Shown one piece after another: positions 42,001 through 55,200 of a stretch of 64,000 nt of DNA; position 1 is the first letter of the stretch, and each line of letters opens with the position of its first letter. The position numbers and the translations under genes were made by a program. The DNA is from Undaria pinnatifida. Its lineage: Eukaryota; Sar; Phaeophyceae; Laminariales; Alariaceae. Below the pieces are notes generated by a model. The model was not told the DNA's origin, ran no database searches, and saw only the letters and a list, made by a program, of their open reading frames with translations. Where the stretch lies: the NCBI GenBank assembly GCA_012845835.1, contig JABAKD010000025.1:18403476-18467475 (forward strand), given 5' to 3'.

Positions 42001-45000
42001 GGTCGAAATTGAACGAGTGCATGCTACTGTATTTCAAGCTTTTGAAAGCAATTCCCTTGTTCGTTAATTTCCATGTTCGAAGGGGACGGTATTGTACTGC
42101 GCCCTCGCACGCTTATGACAATTGCTATTGATATCACATACATGATTTCACATGACGTCACACGCACGTAAGTGGGGGGGACGAACAGCGCTAGTTTTTG
42201 CATGATAGATCTAATATCGAAGCTATGAGGGATTGGCGACAGAGCCAAGTTGTTTATGAACTTGGACTAAACAGAGAAGAAGGTCGCTATAAAGAAAGTG
42301 GAAGTAGACCTGATAACAGGGTTGAAAAACAGGTGATGTGGGGACTTTAAATAAAGTTCGTGACGGAGCCCAGTAGTTAAGGTCCCTCGAAAACTCCCAC
42401 TGCTGCTCTGTAAGCCTAGAAGTGGACACCGAATACCGATGAAAGCTTTCGGGGAGGACCAAGGCTACAGCAGGAAAAAATACTTTCATTTTTAGTATCG
42501 AGTTTGGGTCAGTCGCAGGGGTGGCTCCGTCCTTCACTCAAAAATAGATTCGAAGCCCTTTCGTTGGCGCGGTGGCACAAACAATTCCATGACGGCGCAT
42601 ATATCGCAATAAATCCCCCCAAAAAAGGCGCATAGATAGCCACTCGCACACGTGGCTCGGAGACGGTGAAATAAGTGACCCGCCCGTATAAAGCGCCCCC
42701 CCCTCTCGTGGCCTTGGTCGGAGACGTAGACACCCCCCTTTTTATGTCACCAATGGGAGTTGTGGTGCTGCAGCCAATATCGTGTAATCTCTCAGACTTC
42801 CCCCTCAACAACACCCCGGATTAGTCATTGAACAGCGCGTCTCCCGGCACTTGGCCAGTGCTACGATAACAGGGATGCACTCGAACCCTCCCACGGTCCT
42901 TATTTTGTGGGGGTCCACACCGAACCCCTAATAAGCGAACTGTGATAAAATACGAACGCGCAGCCCAACGAACAACTATTTGGCCTATAGTTTCCCAACG
43001 AACAGCACTAAACGGAATAAAAATCCAACAACCTTGCGTAGTTCCTCAGTAGTAAGAAGCCCCGTCGGCCAGGCGAACAGTCCCACGGTCTAGGTATGCA
43101 ACGAACGGTAAAGGGAATAAACACCCAACATCCAACTATATAGTATGCTAGTTTTCGAAGCCCTGTCGGTCAAAAACATTTGACCTAGAAAGTGCTACTA
43201 TGCCCCTATCGTAGCACGCGTCTGTAAACTAAAGACGAAACACGATTGAGCAGGTTGCGCTTGCACCCCACAAGCAGTATCAGTATCCCTTCTGCTGCGT
43301 ACGCGGTAGACACATGTCGCCATGAAGCCCCCCCCACCCCACCCCACCCCTTGCTAGGGTCAATGGTCATATGACTACGGCTATGCATGAAATTAGTACA
43401 CTCCTCCCTCGTTAGTCCGTGCAAGCAGTCATAACCATAAAACCATGGCACTCTCGACGCACCTCGGGACAGTTCGAACACGTCCACCCATCGGGCAACA
43501 CACATTGCCAACTGGCAACATCGGCGCGCCTGGGCGCAGTCAGAAGGCTATCACTCATTGAAAACGTCCCCAGCTATGTGGATGCGAATGTAAAGGCGTG
43601 CATCAGTTCGTGCAAGCAACAATAACCATTACCATTATTGACATTCGGGCAAAACTACATGACATGTCAAAAACGCTACATGACATGTCAAAAACGCTCT
43701 AGGCGCACCTCCACACAGTCAGACCGCTATGCGCCACCCATTGGGGAGCACACTGTACAGTAGCTACATGACATCTCAAGATATTCTCGGTGCACCTCGA
43801 CACAGTCAGACTGTTATGTGCCACCCATTGGGCAGCATACTTTACAGTAGCTGCATGAATTCTCAAGACGTTCTTCACGCACCTCGGGACAGTCCGAAGG
43901 CTGCCACCCGTCGTACACATCCCCCGCAATGGAGCTGGCGACATGAGTGCCATGCCCGGGTTCACCGTCAAATCCGTCGCCGCTAGGATACTCGACATAC
44001 TGGACAACCTGTGTACATGCACAGTAATATGTGAAAAGAAGATCAGACACAGCAACACATTTTGCTTTTTTTTTGTACTTTCGGGATTTTTTTTTGAGTC
44101 ATCGATTTGAAGCTCATGCCGCACATTGGCGGATGGCAAATATAATAATAAGCTTTGATGATGCGTTGACGATACTTTGTCAATGGGTGGTGAACAAGGG
44201 AGTGAGGAGTACGTGGCATCGATCGTCGCCGCTCGCGTACTTGATGTGCTGAATGAACCACCTACTGAGAGGAAGGCCGCAATATGTACGGATTATTGTT
44301 AGCGATACCAAGCCGGAAGTAGGGACAGAAGGGAGGTAGAGTTCGTGCAGAGGTTTCCTGCTTTGTGGGGTTTCCCTTGGTTTCGTTCTGTATACTTTCT
44401 GGGAATGTTTATGAGTTGATTGACGTTGAAGCTTATGCCGCCTGCACATTGTCGGGTGGTAAACATACTAAAACTAATAACCGTACCGTAATTTGCAGTT
44501 TGTGAACGGAGGAGGAGCAGAAGCAGCAGTATCCTTCGTACGCTTTTATGAGTGATCGACGTGAAAGCTCGTGTCGCACGTTGTCGGATGGCAAAAATAG
44601 TACAGAACATCAGCAGGGTATGAGCCTCGTTCAACAGCGCGGCGCGCACATCGCGGGGTTCATCGGAGAGACGCCTACCGAGGACTCTGCCACGATGCCG
44701 ACATTACCTATCCAAATGTCGCCTGATATGACAGGGGAAGTACTTTTATCATTACTTTTCTGACCGATGGACCTCCTCAACCAACTGTATCTTCAGAATA
44801 CCGATTGTGTTTCAATCGTATCATCTTTGTTGTATACCTAGGCCGTGGGATTGGTTGTTCGTCGGATTGTACTTTTATTTTTTCTGAAGGTTAGCTTTCC
44901 TGGGTGGGGTGTTAGCGCCCTTCAAGTTTAGAGTCTCAGCAAGAATTGGGTGCGCTCCCCTACAGTAGCATGCCTCCAACCGATTATTTAAGTGTCGAAA

Positions 45001-46209
45001 ATGGCGTTCTACACGCAGCTCACCGAAAATATTATGCCGTGAGATGGTACCGGTAACGACGCGGATCCTCCCATGGTTATGCATGACATGCAACCAAAAA
45101 CCTTAGAACGTATATGATGGTCCATGATTTCGTCGCGCTAGCAATCTGCCGGTTTTCTCTACCCACTAATGTTGTTGTGGTATAGCCCTGGGACTCCTGT
45201 CGGTTTGCCTTTTACCTGTAGTCCATTGCAAGAATACCTTCTTATACTAGAGTAATACCCTCTATTACGAGGGAACATAGTAGTCAGAACCCAATATGAT
45301 TATTGAGAACAGGGGAATATCTATTTTTTTGGGCATATCGTGGTTTGGATCACAACGGTCTTTCGCAATAAATCCTTAACAGATCATGATACATACAGGC
45401 CCCCGTCCTAGATCCAAGCAAACTGCAATGCTGTGTCACGGGTGGCGATAGGTGCGGGGGGTGAATGTCCCGACGAGCCAAAATGGTTACGATCGTACCT
45501 TTTGGCGGTTCAAATTAGTTATGATTATATAATCATACCTTTCGGCGGTCCAAATCAGTTGTGATCGTACCTTTGGCGACCTAAATAAGTTATGACCGCA
45601 CCTTTCGGCAGTCCAAATCAGTTGCAATCAGTTGCGACCGCACCTTTCGGCGGTCCAAATCCGCAATGATCGCTCCTTTCGGCGGTCCAAATAAGATGTT
45701 ATGGTACCTTCCGACGAGCCGAATCAGTTATGGAGACGTGTGATACTATGTTGAATATCTCCGGTGCAGAATAAAAAAGCACGACCGCTCCAACTTAGCA
45801 GCCATGATTGTACCTTTCAGTCATATAAATCAATCGCACCTTTCGGCGGTCCAAATCGATCGCACCTTTCGGCGGTCCAAATCAATCGTATCTTTCGGCG
45901 GTCGAAATCAAACGTACCTTTTGGTGGTCCAAATAACTTATGATCGTAGCTTTCAGCGGTCCAAATCAATCTAATCTTTCGGCGTTCCTAATCAATCGCA
46001 CCTTTCGACGGTCCAAATCAAGCGTAACTTTGGGCGGTCCAAATGTGATCGTACCTTCCGGCGGGCCAAATCAGTTATTGGGTTGTCCATGGTACTGTGT
46101 TGAACAGCTCCGGTGTCGTCCACAAAAAAGCAGGACAGCTCGTCGAGCCCTGTATCCACTACCTGATGCGAGGCGTGTATACGAACTGTTGTTATTGTTG
46201 TTGTTGTAG

Positions 46210-46259
<50 letters not shown>

Positions 46260-49200
46260 GATATTTGTTTTGACACCCGACAATGTGTAGCATAGGCTTC
46301 AACGTCGATCACTCATAAGCATTCCCATAAAGAAGAAGTAAGCACGCAACTATATCAATATCAGCTAATAGTACTTTTTTGCCATGCGACAATGTGCAGC
46401 ATGAGCTACAATATCGACCACCCATGAAAAAAATATCATTAAGAAGAACCCTCTTAAATATCCATTCACCTGAACTACTTCACCGGATCCGTCAAGTCCG
46501 ATGTGGCGGAAGGGTTCCCTGGTAATCGTTCCGCTCTCCGTTATTGCAGAGGCCACCTTTTTATGAAAGAAGCATAACGACAACCGCCGACGTAGAGTCA
46601 ACTAACTGAAGAAAGCACCACGATCTTCAAGCTCAGGCGGGAATTATTTCGTTTCAACGAATATCATTTCACGTGTACGAATGGCGCGAATGAACGATAG
46701 GAATACATTGGTCCTGGTACTGGTATCGAGAATGTATATGTCTAATTGTTATTGAGTGTCATAAGGCATGAGTAGCTATTGATATGAAACTAGGTTGTTA
46801 AGTGGAATGTGACGCCACACTTCTGACAGGCGGTGCGTGTGCAGGGCATGCTCAACTCGGTCTTGGAGCATCATCTGCGACTCTTCAGGGTGTGCCAATG
46901 TTATAGAACGCAACAAAGCATGAATAAATATTGGTGTGAAACCAGTTTTTGCAGTGGACTATGTGACGTCACGCTTCTGACAGGCGGTACGTGTACAGGG
47001 GATGCTCAAGTCGGCCTTGGAGCACCATCTACGATTATTCAGGGTGGGCGAATGTTATGGAACGCCATGAGGTATGTGTATCTATTGGTGTGAAACTAGT
47101 TTGTTCAGTGAAACATGTGACGTCACGCTTATGACAGCGGTACGTGTACAGGAGGCGCTCAAGTTGATCTTGGAGCATCATCTACGACAATTCAGGGTGG
47201 GCTAGTGTTATGGAACGCCATACGGCATGAATACAGATTGGAGTGAAGTTAGGTTGTTCAGTGGAATACGTGACGTCACGCTTCTGGCAGCGGTACGTGT
47301 ACAGGGGATGGTCACGTTGGTGTTGCAGCACCATCTACCACTATTCACGGTGGGCTAATGTTTTGGAATGCTACACGGTATGAGTGGCTATTGGTGTGAA
47401 ATTAGGTTGTTCAGTGGAATATGCGACGTCACGTTTCTGACAGGGGATGCTCAAGTCGGCCTTGGGACATCATCTACGACCCTTCAGGGTGGGCTAGTGT
47501 CATGGAAGGCCATACGACACTAGTAGCTATATATGGCTATAGATGGCGCTACCGGTAGGGTGATCAGTGGAATACATGACGTCACGCTTCTAAAAGGTGG
47601 CATGTATGTAGGGGATTGTTAAGCCGGTCTTTAGACCATCCATCTCCATCACTGCATAATTCCTGTGTCGCTGTGTTTATGACTTTGAGCTGCCTAAAGG
47701 ATGAACGAAATAGAAGAGGTGCTGGTGTACGGATCCCTTCCGAAGGGTGTTTCATTTCTGTCGGAACGACACCTACCATACACTGGCGGAGGGCAAAGAA
47801 CAGTAATACGACACCTACAATACACTGGTGGGGAACAAAAAATAGTAATACTGCAAAATATAATGAACTTAACTAAGGAGAGCAGCTTAACTGCCCGGCA
47901 CCGACACCCCTGCGCGACCCCTTTATAAACGGCGTCGATCGGCAAAGGACTAGTCCTTGAGCTTCCTGAAAGTTGAATGACGTGTTATGAACCAAACCTA
48001 GGAGGAGAGCCCAACTGTCCACAAGAGACATTATCGCGTTATCATCATGCGACTTCCTGCATCCCTGGGGGGAACGCCAGCGGAAAGCAATACCCAAGAT
48101 AGGCGTACTAACTGTACACTGAATCAGGTGTTAACGGAATAATAACGAATGGAAACATCTAGGTTGTGTACGTGTGGCATGCCGCATTGTAAGAGGTAGA
48201 TACCGTCTTGTAAAAGGGTACATACCGCATTGTAAGAGGTGCATACCGCGTTGTAGGAGGTACATACCGCATTGTGAGTCCTAGCCCTGGGCAGCGGCGA
48301 AATTCGAAGCACTTGATGGGTTGAAGCAAACACGGACAAAAGACCCATGAAGCACGCCACCCTCCAATCCTCCGTTTCGGTCGACTTTTCATCCGATTCT
48401 TCCTGCAAATGGGGTCCGTTGAGTAAACCATCGATGCCTGGTGCACGCAGGCAGCACAATAGGAGGGGGGTGTAATCATCATGTACGACCGTGCTCGTGG
48501 GGCGGGGAGGAGGGAGCGTACTCATTTGTTGCTCGCCTTAGTCATTTGATCATTGATACGCATCGTTGTTGAGACGGGGCATAGTGGAGGAGGTGTACTC
48601 ATTATTTGTGCACGGCCGTAGTCTTAAGATCGTACCTGGTAGAACATGGACCCTCGCGTCTCTACGATACCGGGACGAGGGGGGGGGCATACTCATTTGT
48701 TGCTTGCCTTAGTCATTTGATAATTTACCACGCATCGCTTTCGAGACGGAGCACCGTTCCTACTCCTAATAGAGACACCCCCAATGTTTGGGCGCTCATT
48801 ACCCTTTTTCCATACACAGTACATCAAAACTGCTTGCCTATCCTATCCCCGTCCTGTTTCGCCGCCTGTTGCCACCATCTATCTCCTAGGATAGCGATCT
48901 TTTTTTCTCTACTCTCTGGTCTGCCAAACTCTTTCATGTCACATTCGTCTAATTTCCTCATCTCCTCCTCTAGCACATCCCGTTCATCTTTGTATATTTC
49001 ACATTCTCCTACTGTGTGCGTCCTACTGTATTGTTGTGCCACACGGGCACATATGCGAATCCATGTCTTCTTCCTCCCTACTATTCCGGGAGAGGGTGTG
49101 GTCATATTCATGCATGGCCGTAGTCTTTTAGACCATAGACTTCACATCCCGACAATGCCGAGAAGGGGCACGTCGGCTTTTCGCCGACCAAGCACAAAAT

Positions 49201-52200
49201 ACTTGCGCTAGTTCGCAACTGTTTTTGTATACGATGTATCACCTGTGACCGAGATGAAGTCACTAGTTTCCCGAGTAAAAACGGCCGCGTTCCACCCACA
49301 GCCAGCACCAAGACCACCCTCAGTGCTGAGGTCCATCATCATCTGCTCGAGCTTGTCCGCAGCTAGTCGCCATTCTGCCGAGCGGAACGCTTTGTTGGCG
49401 CTGGCTCCTGCTCCGCCTGCTCCCACCTGACGAAACACAACGCCGACAACTAGATAATTAATACGATTACGGAGGTAACATCGTAAGCAGAACCCACGGT
49501 ACACACGTAATAAAACTATATGTTGAGCCATCCCACACCAGAGGTGAAGCAGACGTTTCTGAGCTCCTAACAAGGAGGGACTCAACATCTCACCATCATC
49601 ACCCGAAACATTACTTCGAAGACATTTGCTTGCTATACCCGACCAACGTTTCTATGCGCTAGTCCGAAAAAACATAACAAAAACAAGAATCATGCTAAAC
49701 CGATAGTGCCACACTTGAGAAGCTCAGATCGCTCAGATCGCTCAGATCGCTCAGAAACGCTCGCCCCCAAAAGCGCAACCCCTACCGTGGGAGGACTCCA
49801 TTCCCCGATGTTTTGCAACCCACCTTAGTCTCTGGTTTCTACCGCATCCCCTTCTTACTCCCTTCTTCCTGGGAATGGTTGTGAGTGTCCCATGCTGACG
49901 CTCATGGCGCACATTGTCGGATAATGAAAATAAAAAAATGAAATGACTATATACTTCAAGACAGTAACTAATTTCCAGGGCTTTTCACTGGTCGGGTCTC
50001 TTCTCGCGGGTCAGGTCGGGTCGGGTCAGGGTGGTGATCCGACCCAAACCGAGGAGTTTTTTCAACTTCCTGGCCGGACCCGACCCTATGATAGCCGTGG
50101 GGTTTCCAACCCGACCCGGCCCACGAGATCGTTTCAAGCCTCCTGACCAGTTAGAAGCCCTGTTAATTTCTCAAAATCCGGGAGACATTGACGACGATCG
50201 ATCATTTCCATGTTCGAGGGAGACGGCGTGGTGGAATGACATTACTGGCATTACTCCGTTTTCCGCCAGAAAAAGTTTAGCTCTTGTTCCAGTCATGCAA
50301 TCAACATACAAAGGAACCCCAGGATCCACCTACTCAAAACAAAGACAAGAAAGCTGATATTTATCCGACATAAATACCTAGACTCATACTAACTCAAGAA
50401 GTCTATTACTTTTCCACCGTCGAAGAAAACCAAGGGGGGGGGGGATACGGCTTGCCACCTTTCACGCCGGTTTTTGGCGTTGGAGCACCGGCAGGGTGTT
50501 ACGTGAGAGTGAGGGTGTTTGAAATATTGCGTCAGCTAAACCGCTACGTACCGCCGAAAAATAACAGGGTTCCTTCTGTATTATCAATCCATTTATCATC
50601 TGACAATGAATGAGTAGCGCTTGTTCCAACCGTGCCATCCACAACACCGGAAATCCAGAATTCAATTACTTAAGACAAGGAATACGATTTACATTGGAAT
50701 GAAGCATGCACTGCACATTGTTGGAAGGCAAAAACCAAACCACAAATCAATAAAATAGACAATAGTGATCGTTCGGTACGATGAAAAACGAAAAATGAAT
50801 TCGGTAGGCAAGATTGGGACAACGGATACATACGTCGAATTCCAGTAGAAGCATACGAAGTTGCGGGGATGCAAAGGGATAGGGAGCAAACCGCTTTCCA
50901 TACTATGGATATCGTTAGCTTGATACCAGGTATGTCGATATATCAATAATTTGGCAAACTAGGATAGAATGACTTATTTTGCCATCTGACAATGCATAGC
51001 GCTTGCTCCAATCGTACCATCCGCATATCAAACGTTCGGTATATCGAAACGTTCAATGCGATACCGAACAGCAGTGACGCATGTTCCTAAGGGATACTTG
51101 GGTAGGGAATTGGTTAAGCTTTTATCAGTAGTCCCCGGTGGACTATAAATAATACACTCTCTCACCTTAACAAGTGGCGTTAACGGCAAGGCGGCACACG
51201 AAACACCTTAGACATATATCAAATCGGAAATCGCGGTGTGTACCTGAAAATTGGCGTCCGGGTCCGACCAAATGTTAAGGCGGTGTAACTCGGTGTGGCC
51301 GAGTGACGTCCAGGAATCCTTCCACGTCTCCACCAACTCGTCAAACTGAGCCTTGTTGTCTTCCGAAGGCAAGTTTTCCTTGGCGTTTTTTTGTGAACTC
51401 GTACCACTGACATGGTGTTGGGGAGGAGCGAGAGCCCCCGGCGAGAGTTGGATCCCAAGACCTCGCGCGCGCAGAAAGTGCATGTCCTCGTGCGGCTTCA
51501 CCCGAAGCTTTTGAGGCTCCTGCTTGTTTGCAGCGTGCAATGCAGGAAACGTTTGACGGAATTGACGTGTGTGTTGTATGATAGTCGCCCGCATCGAGTC
51601 AAACCCCTTCGGGGCTCGAGAAGGAGAACATGTCGGGGGAAAAAATAACGATTTCAGCATCGGCTACAGGAAGCTACCCTCCGGGCTGCCGGGACATCAT
51701 ACCCCAGTAAGATGTCATTGGGAACATCGTTAAGTTGGGTGCGTGTGTGCTGACCAACGTATGCGCTGACGAAGTGGGCATACGACATTGCGGTTGAACT
51801 TCGTGAAAAACAGTCTATCGGCCAAACGAAGCAGCCGGAGTCGCTGGAGCAGGGGATGTGTTTGAGCTACATACAGTGCAAAAAGAGCTGTTTGACAAGG
51901 CAGGGGATGTGTTCGAACTACAACGTAAAAAGAGCTGTGCGACAAGAATGCGGTATGGTGATACTCGTACTGCTCCCCCCTTTTTCTAGACGCGACTAAC
52001 TGGCGTGCTTTTGGTCGCCACACACACATACATATACCTACATATATGGATATAAGGGTTCCAAAACTTTGAACTACATATATCGCCTCCTTTGAACGTG
52101 GAATTTAATTAAGGTCGTGAGTAATATATAATACTCCGGAGTATATAATAAACTAAACAAATGTTCCTCTCTATTAGAGATAGACGTCGGAGGGATTTGA

Positions 52201-55200
52201 ACCCCGGATTGTGCCTATATTAGAGATAGACCATAACCACTGAGCTAAACAATCAGTTTCGAGCTATATAGTCAGAGCCACACAATCAGCGCTGGCTGAA
52301 TAGCTCAGTGGTTATGATGTTTCTCTAATACTCGCCACACCACTACCTAAGTCAATTCATCGTGTCCCCCCCCCCAACATCATGGCAAACAGTTTTTACG
52401 TTATACATGGAAAAAAGTAATGAGCGCCCAAACGTTGGAGGTGTCTCTATTAAGAGTAGGAACGGTGCTACGTCTCAAAAAAAGGGATGCGTGGTCAATA
52501 ATCAAATGACTAAGGCAAGCACGAAATGAGTACGCCCCTCGCCCCCCCCCCCAACATGTATATATAATAGTTGGCCTCGGTTAGCACCGACACTGTAAAC
52601 AAATATTCGTGATTTGGGGTTGGCGTCGGTTGGCAACGACGCTGCAAAACATGTCAATCACTGCGTGAGCTAGACAACCAGGGTACGATGTTTTTTTTGG
52701 CGGTCATCACGATGGTTATCGAGTTGGTCATATTGTGCGAGGTGGAGAACCCTAACTCCGCACAAGGGGAATGATCGCATCACGTAGTGTGGGTATGGTA
52801 AGGCACCCACGAAGCATTTTTGTCTCTGGGGCGGTCACATTAGAAAACAAAGTAACTCATTGGCGCTGCCATCCATAAGCAAGAAAGTAGGCACAAGGTG
52901 CCAACGTCCGTCTTACGAGCGGTTCTTGGAAGGATGCAGTTCACCCTTCATGCGACTCGCCGAACACCTCACGGCGCTTTGCGCTTGTTGCAAGCAGTAC
53001 CTTCCTGGTTGGCGAAAACCCGACGTGCTCCGTCCGTGCATAGTAGGGGCGCGAGGGTCTATGGTCATACGACTACGGCCATGCACAAGCTCCCCTCCCC
53101 CCCCAAACATGGTACAATAGTGTCGAGAGTGGCTCACACTTTCCCAAGGGCTGGCGCTGTGAACCCGTGGGCTTTGCCGCAGGGAAAACTCGCTTCCAAT
53201 GGTTCCGACTTTCCTAGGACGAGTGTCCTTGGCCTTCGCCTTGTTCGATGCCTTGCTGGATGTGGAGTAGAACCTGGCCTTCTTTTGCTCGGCCAACATG
53301 TCGCTGTGCATTCTTTCGGAGGCGGACATCTTGCTACCGATATTCCTGTTCAACGGCGAAAAAACATATTACGGCGGAGGATATGTTTTTGATATATGTT
53401 CCTGTTAAAGGGCTTAAAAAGCACACACGCAATATGTCGCTCGTGCATATCTGGTACTTCAGAAGAGCCGACAACCACTGAAAAAATGTCGGTGTAATGA
53501 ATGTTTAAAGGGAGGAAGATGCGTAATTCGCAATCACAGGGAAGGCGGACGAAGAACTAAGCAAAAAAGCCGACCTCGAAGTTTGCACACGATAGATACA
53601 TTACGTTACACAAAGATATGCGGCGCAACCTGAGATAAGGCGGTGGAACCCAAACCAACAGACTTCAACACATGCCGATAACATGTAGAAGCGTGAACAT
53701 CCGACAAGCACATGCAGGGAATGGGAATTGATTGGGTGCCAGTGGAGGTATTCGGTGTCCTGCGCCAGCTTTGGCGGTTTTATTCATTAACTGCGCGTTG
53801 ATTTGTCCGAAGAGTTATTGACTACTATGTAGTAATAACCGCCGAAATTGAGTCGATAACGCAAATCGCGCGGATATCTGAGCATCACGGAGCTGCGTCC
53901 TGTGCGTGAATCCCCCGTAGACGTTAGCCGTGTCCCGAAAGCCAGCCTGAGACAAGGCTCGCAACATTGTTATTTTTCACCATAACCTGTTTGCCACCTG
54001 ACAATGTGTATAGCGATAGTTCCAATCATGCTACGATATTAAAATACCAAGGAAATCCAGAATCCAGTTGCTCCAGGCAAGGAAAATAAGTTGGTAGTGC
54101 CAGCTCGACCTTAATATCTGACAAAACATAAACGATTCACGATATTTATACCCACTGCATGTATTAATGCGTGTGCTAGTGCGCTAGTGCGCGGCTCTCT
54201 TTGAGCTATATTAACCCTTTTTCGGACCCTGGTATCGCGACCTAAGAAGCGATGTGGTCATACTGCCCTTCCAAGCATAGCGTGGAGCAGTGCAAGTACC
54301 ATAATGTTGCGCATGCGTGTCGCATCGTACACCTCCTCGTATTGCACTCCGGACACTTTTCCTACCTACCCCGCCAACCAAGGGCTGTTTTATGCGGCGA
54401 ATGCTGTAATTGTCCCTGTTTTTTCCAGGTATTTTCTCTCTGGATCCCTAAATGCTCATTAGCCCTCCAACTTGAGGTGATACCGTGCTGATAAAAACAC
54501 ACTACTAGTTGAACTCAGATGCTGAGCGTGGTGGGTAGACCGGCTTGTCGGGATTTGGGTAGGCAGTATTCTTCTTGGTGCCACAAAAAAATAATACACC
54601 ACACGACAGCAAGCAGTAGTATAATAGCTGTCGCCACAAGAACTCGCAACATTACTAGTAATATAATTTTTTGGAGAGTCGTCTGCTGTATTATTATTAG
54701 TATAAGATTAATCTCGGTTGGCGGCGTACGTAAAACCCATACAAAACCAGGATTCAGCTATCTCGAAATGGCTCTCTAGTTTTAAGCAAGCCGTAAATAA
54801 AAAACGCGCATTCGCCCTCAAAATGACATGGGTACCTTAAGTCGTGCCTTCCACTTGATTTTCCTGACAGCCTCCGCGCCGTTCCGTTGTTGGTAGCACG
54901 ATTGGCGGCACGATAAACTTCATGGGAGGCGGTTCCGGTCGAGCTTTCCAAACCAGCAGAAAAGTCCAGGACGTTGGGCGCTATCTGAAATCGACAGAAA
55001 AAAAACACACACGAACATGTTCACGCGTATAGCTGCAAGTGGGCAAATCACCTGGTGGAGACTATGCTCACCAGTACCCTGTGTGATATGTACCCAAGAT
55101 GTATCTGCAGTAAAAATATATTGCCCAGAGGGCGATAGAGAGGGAGAGCGCACCAAATTTTTACTAAAAAGGTCGAAATTCGCAAGAGGACTTGATGTGG

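Noticed and set aside
46800-47600. Regulatory cluster of CRE elements
   Set aside because: The ACGTCA words occur once per 154-bp tandem unit and are explained by the repeat itself.
48690-49211. Plus-strand 201-codon open frame
   Set aside because: It is the antisense of the LINE tail fragment.
52175-52260. Functional tRNA gene
   Set aside because: A and B boxes are good, but the acceptor stem does not pair and a facing partial copy suggests a dispersed repeat.
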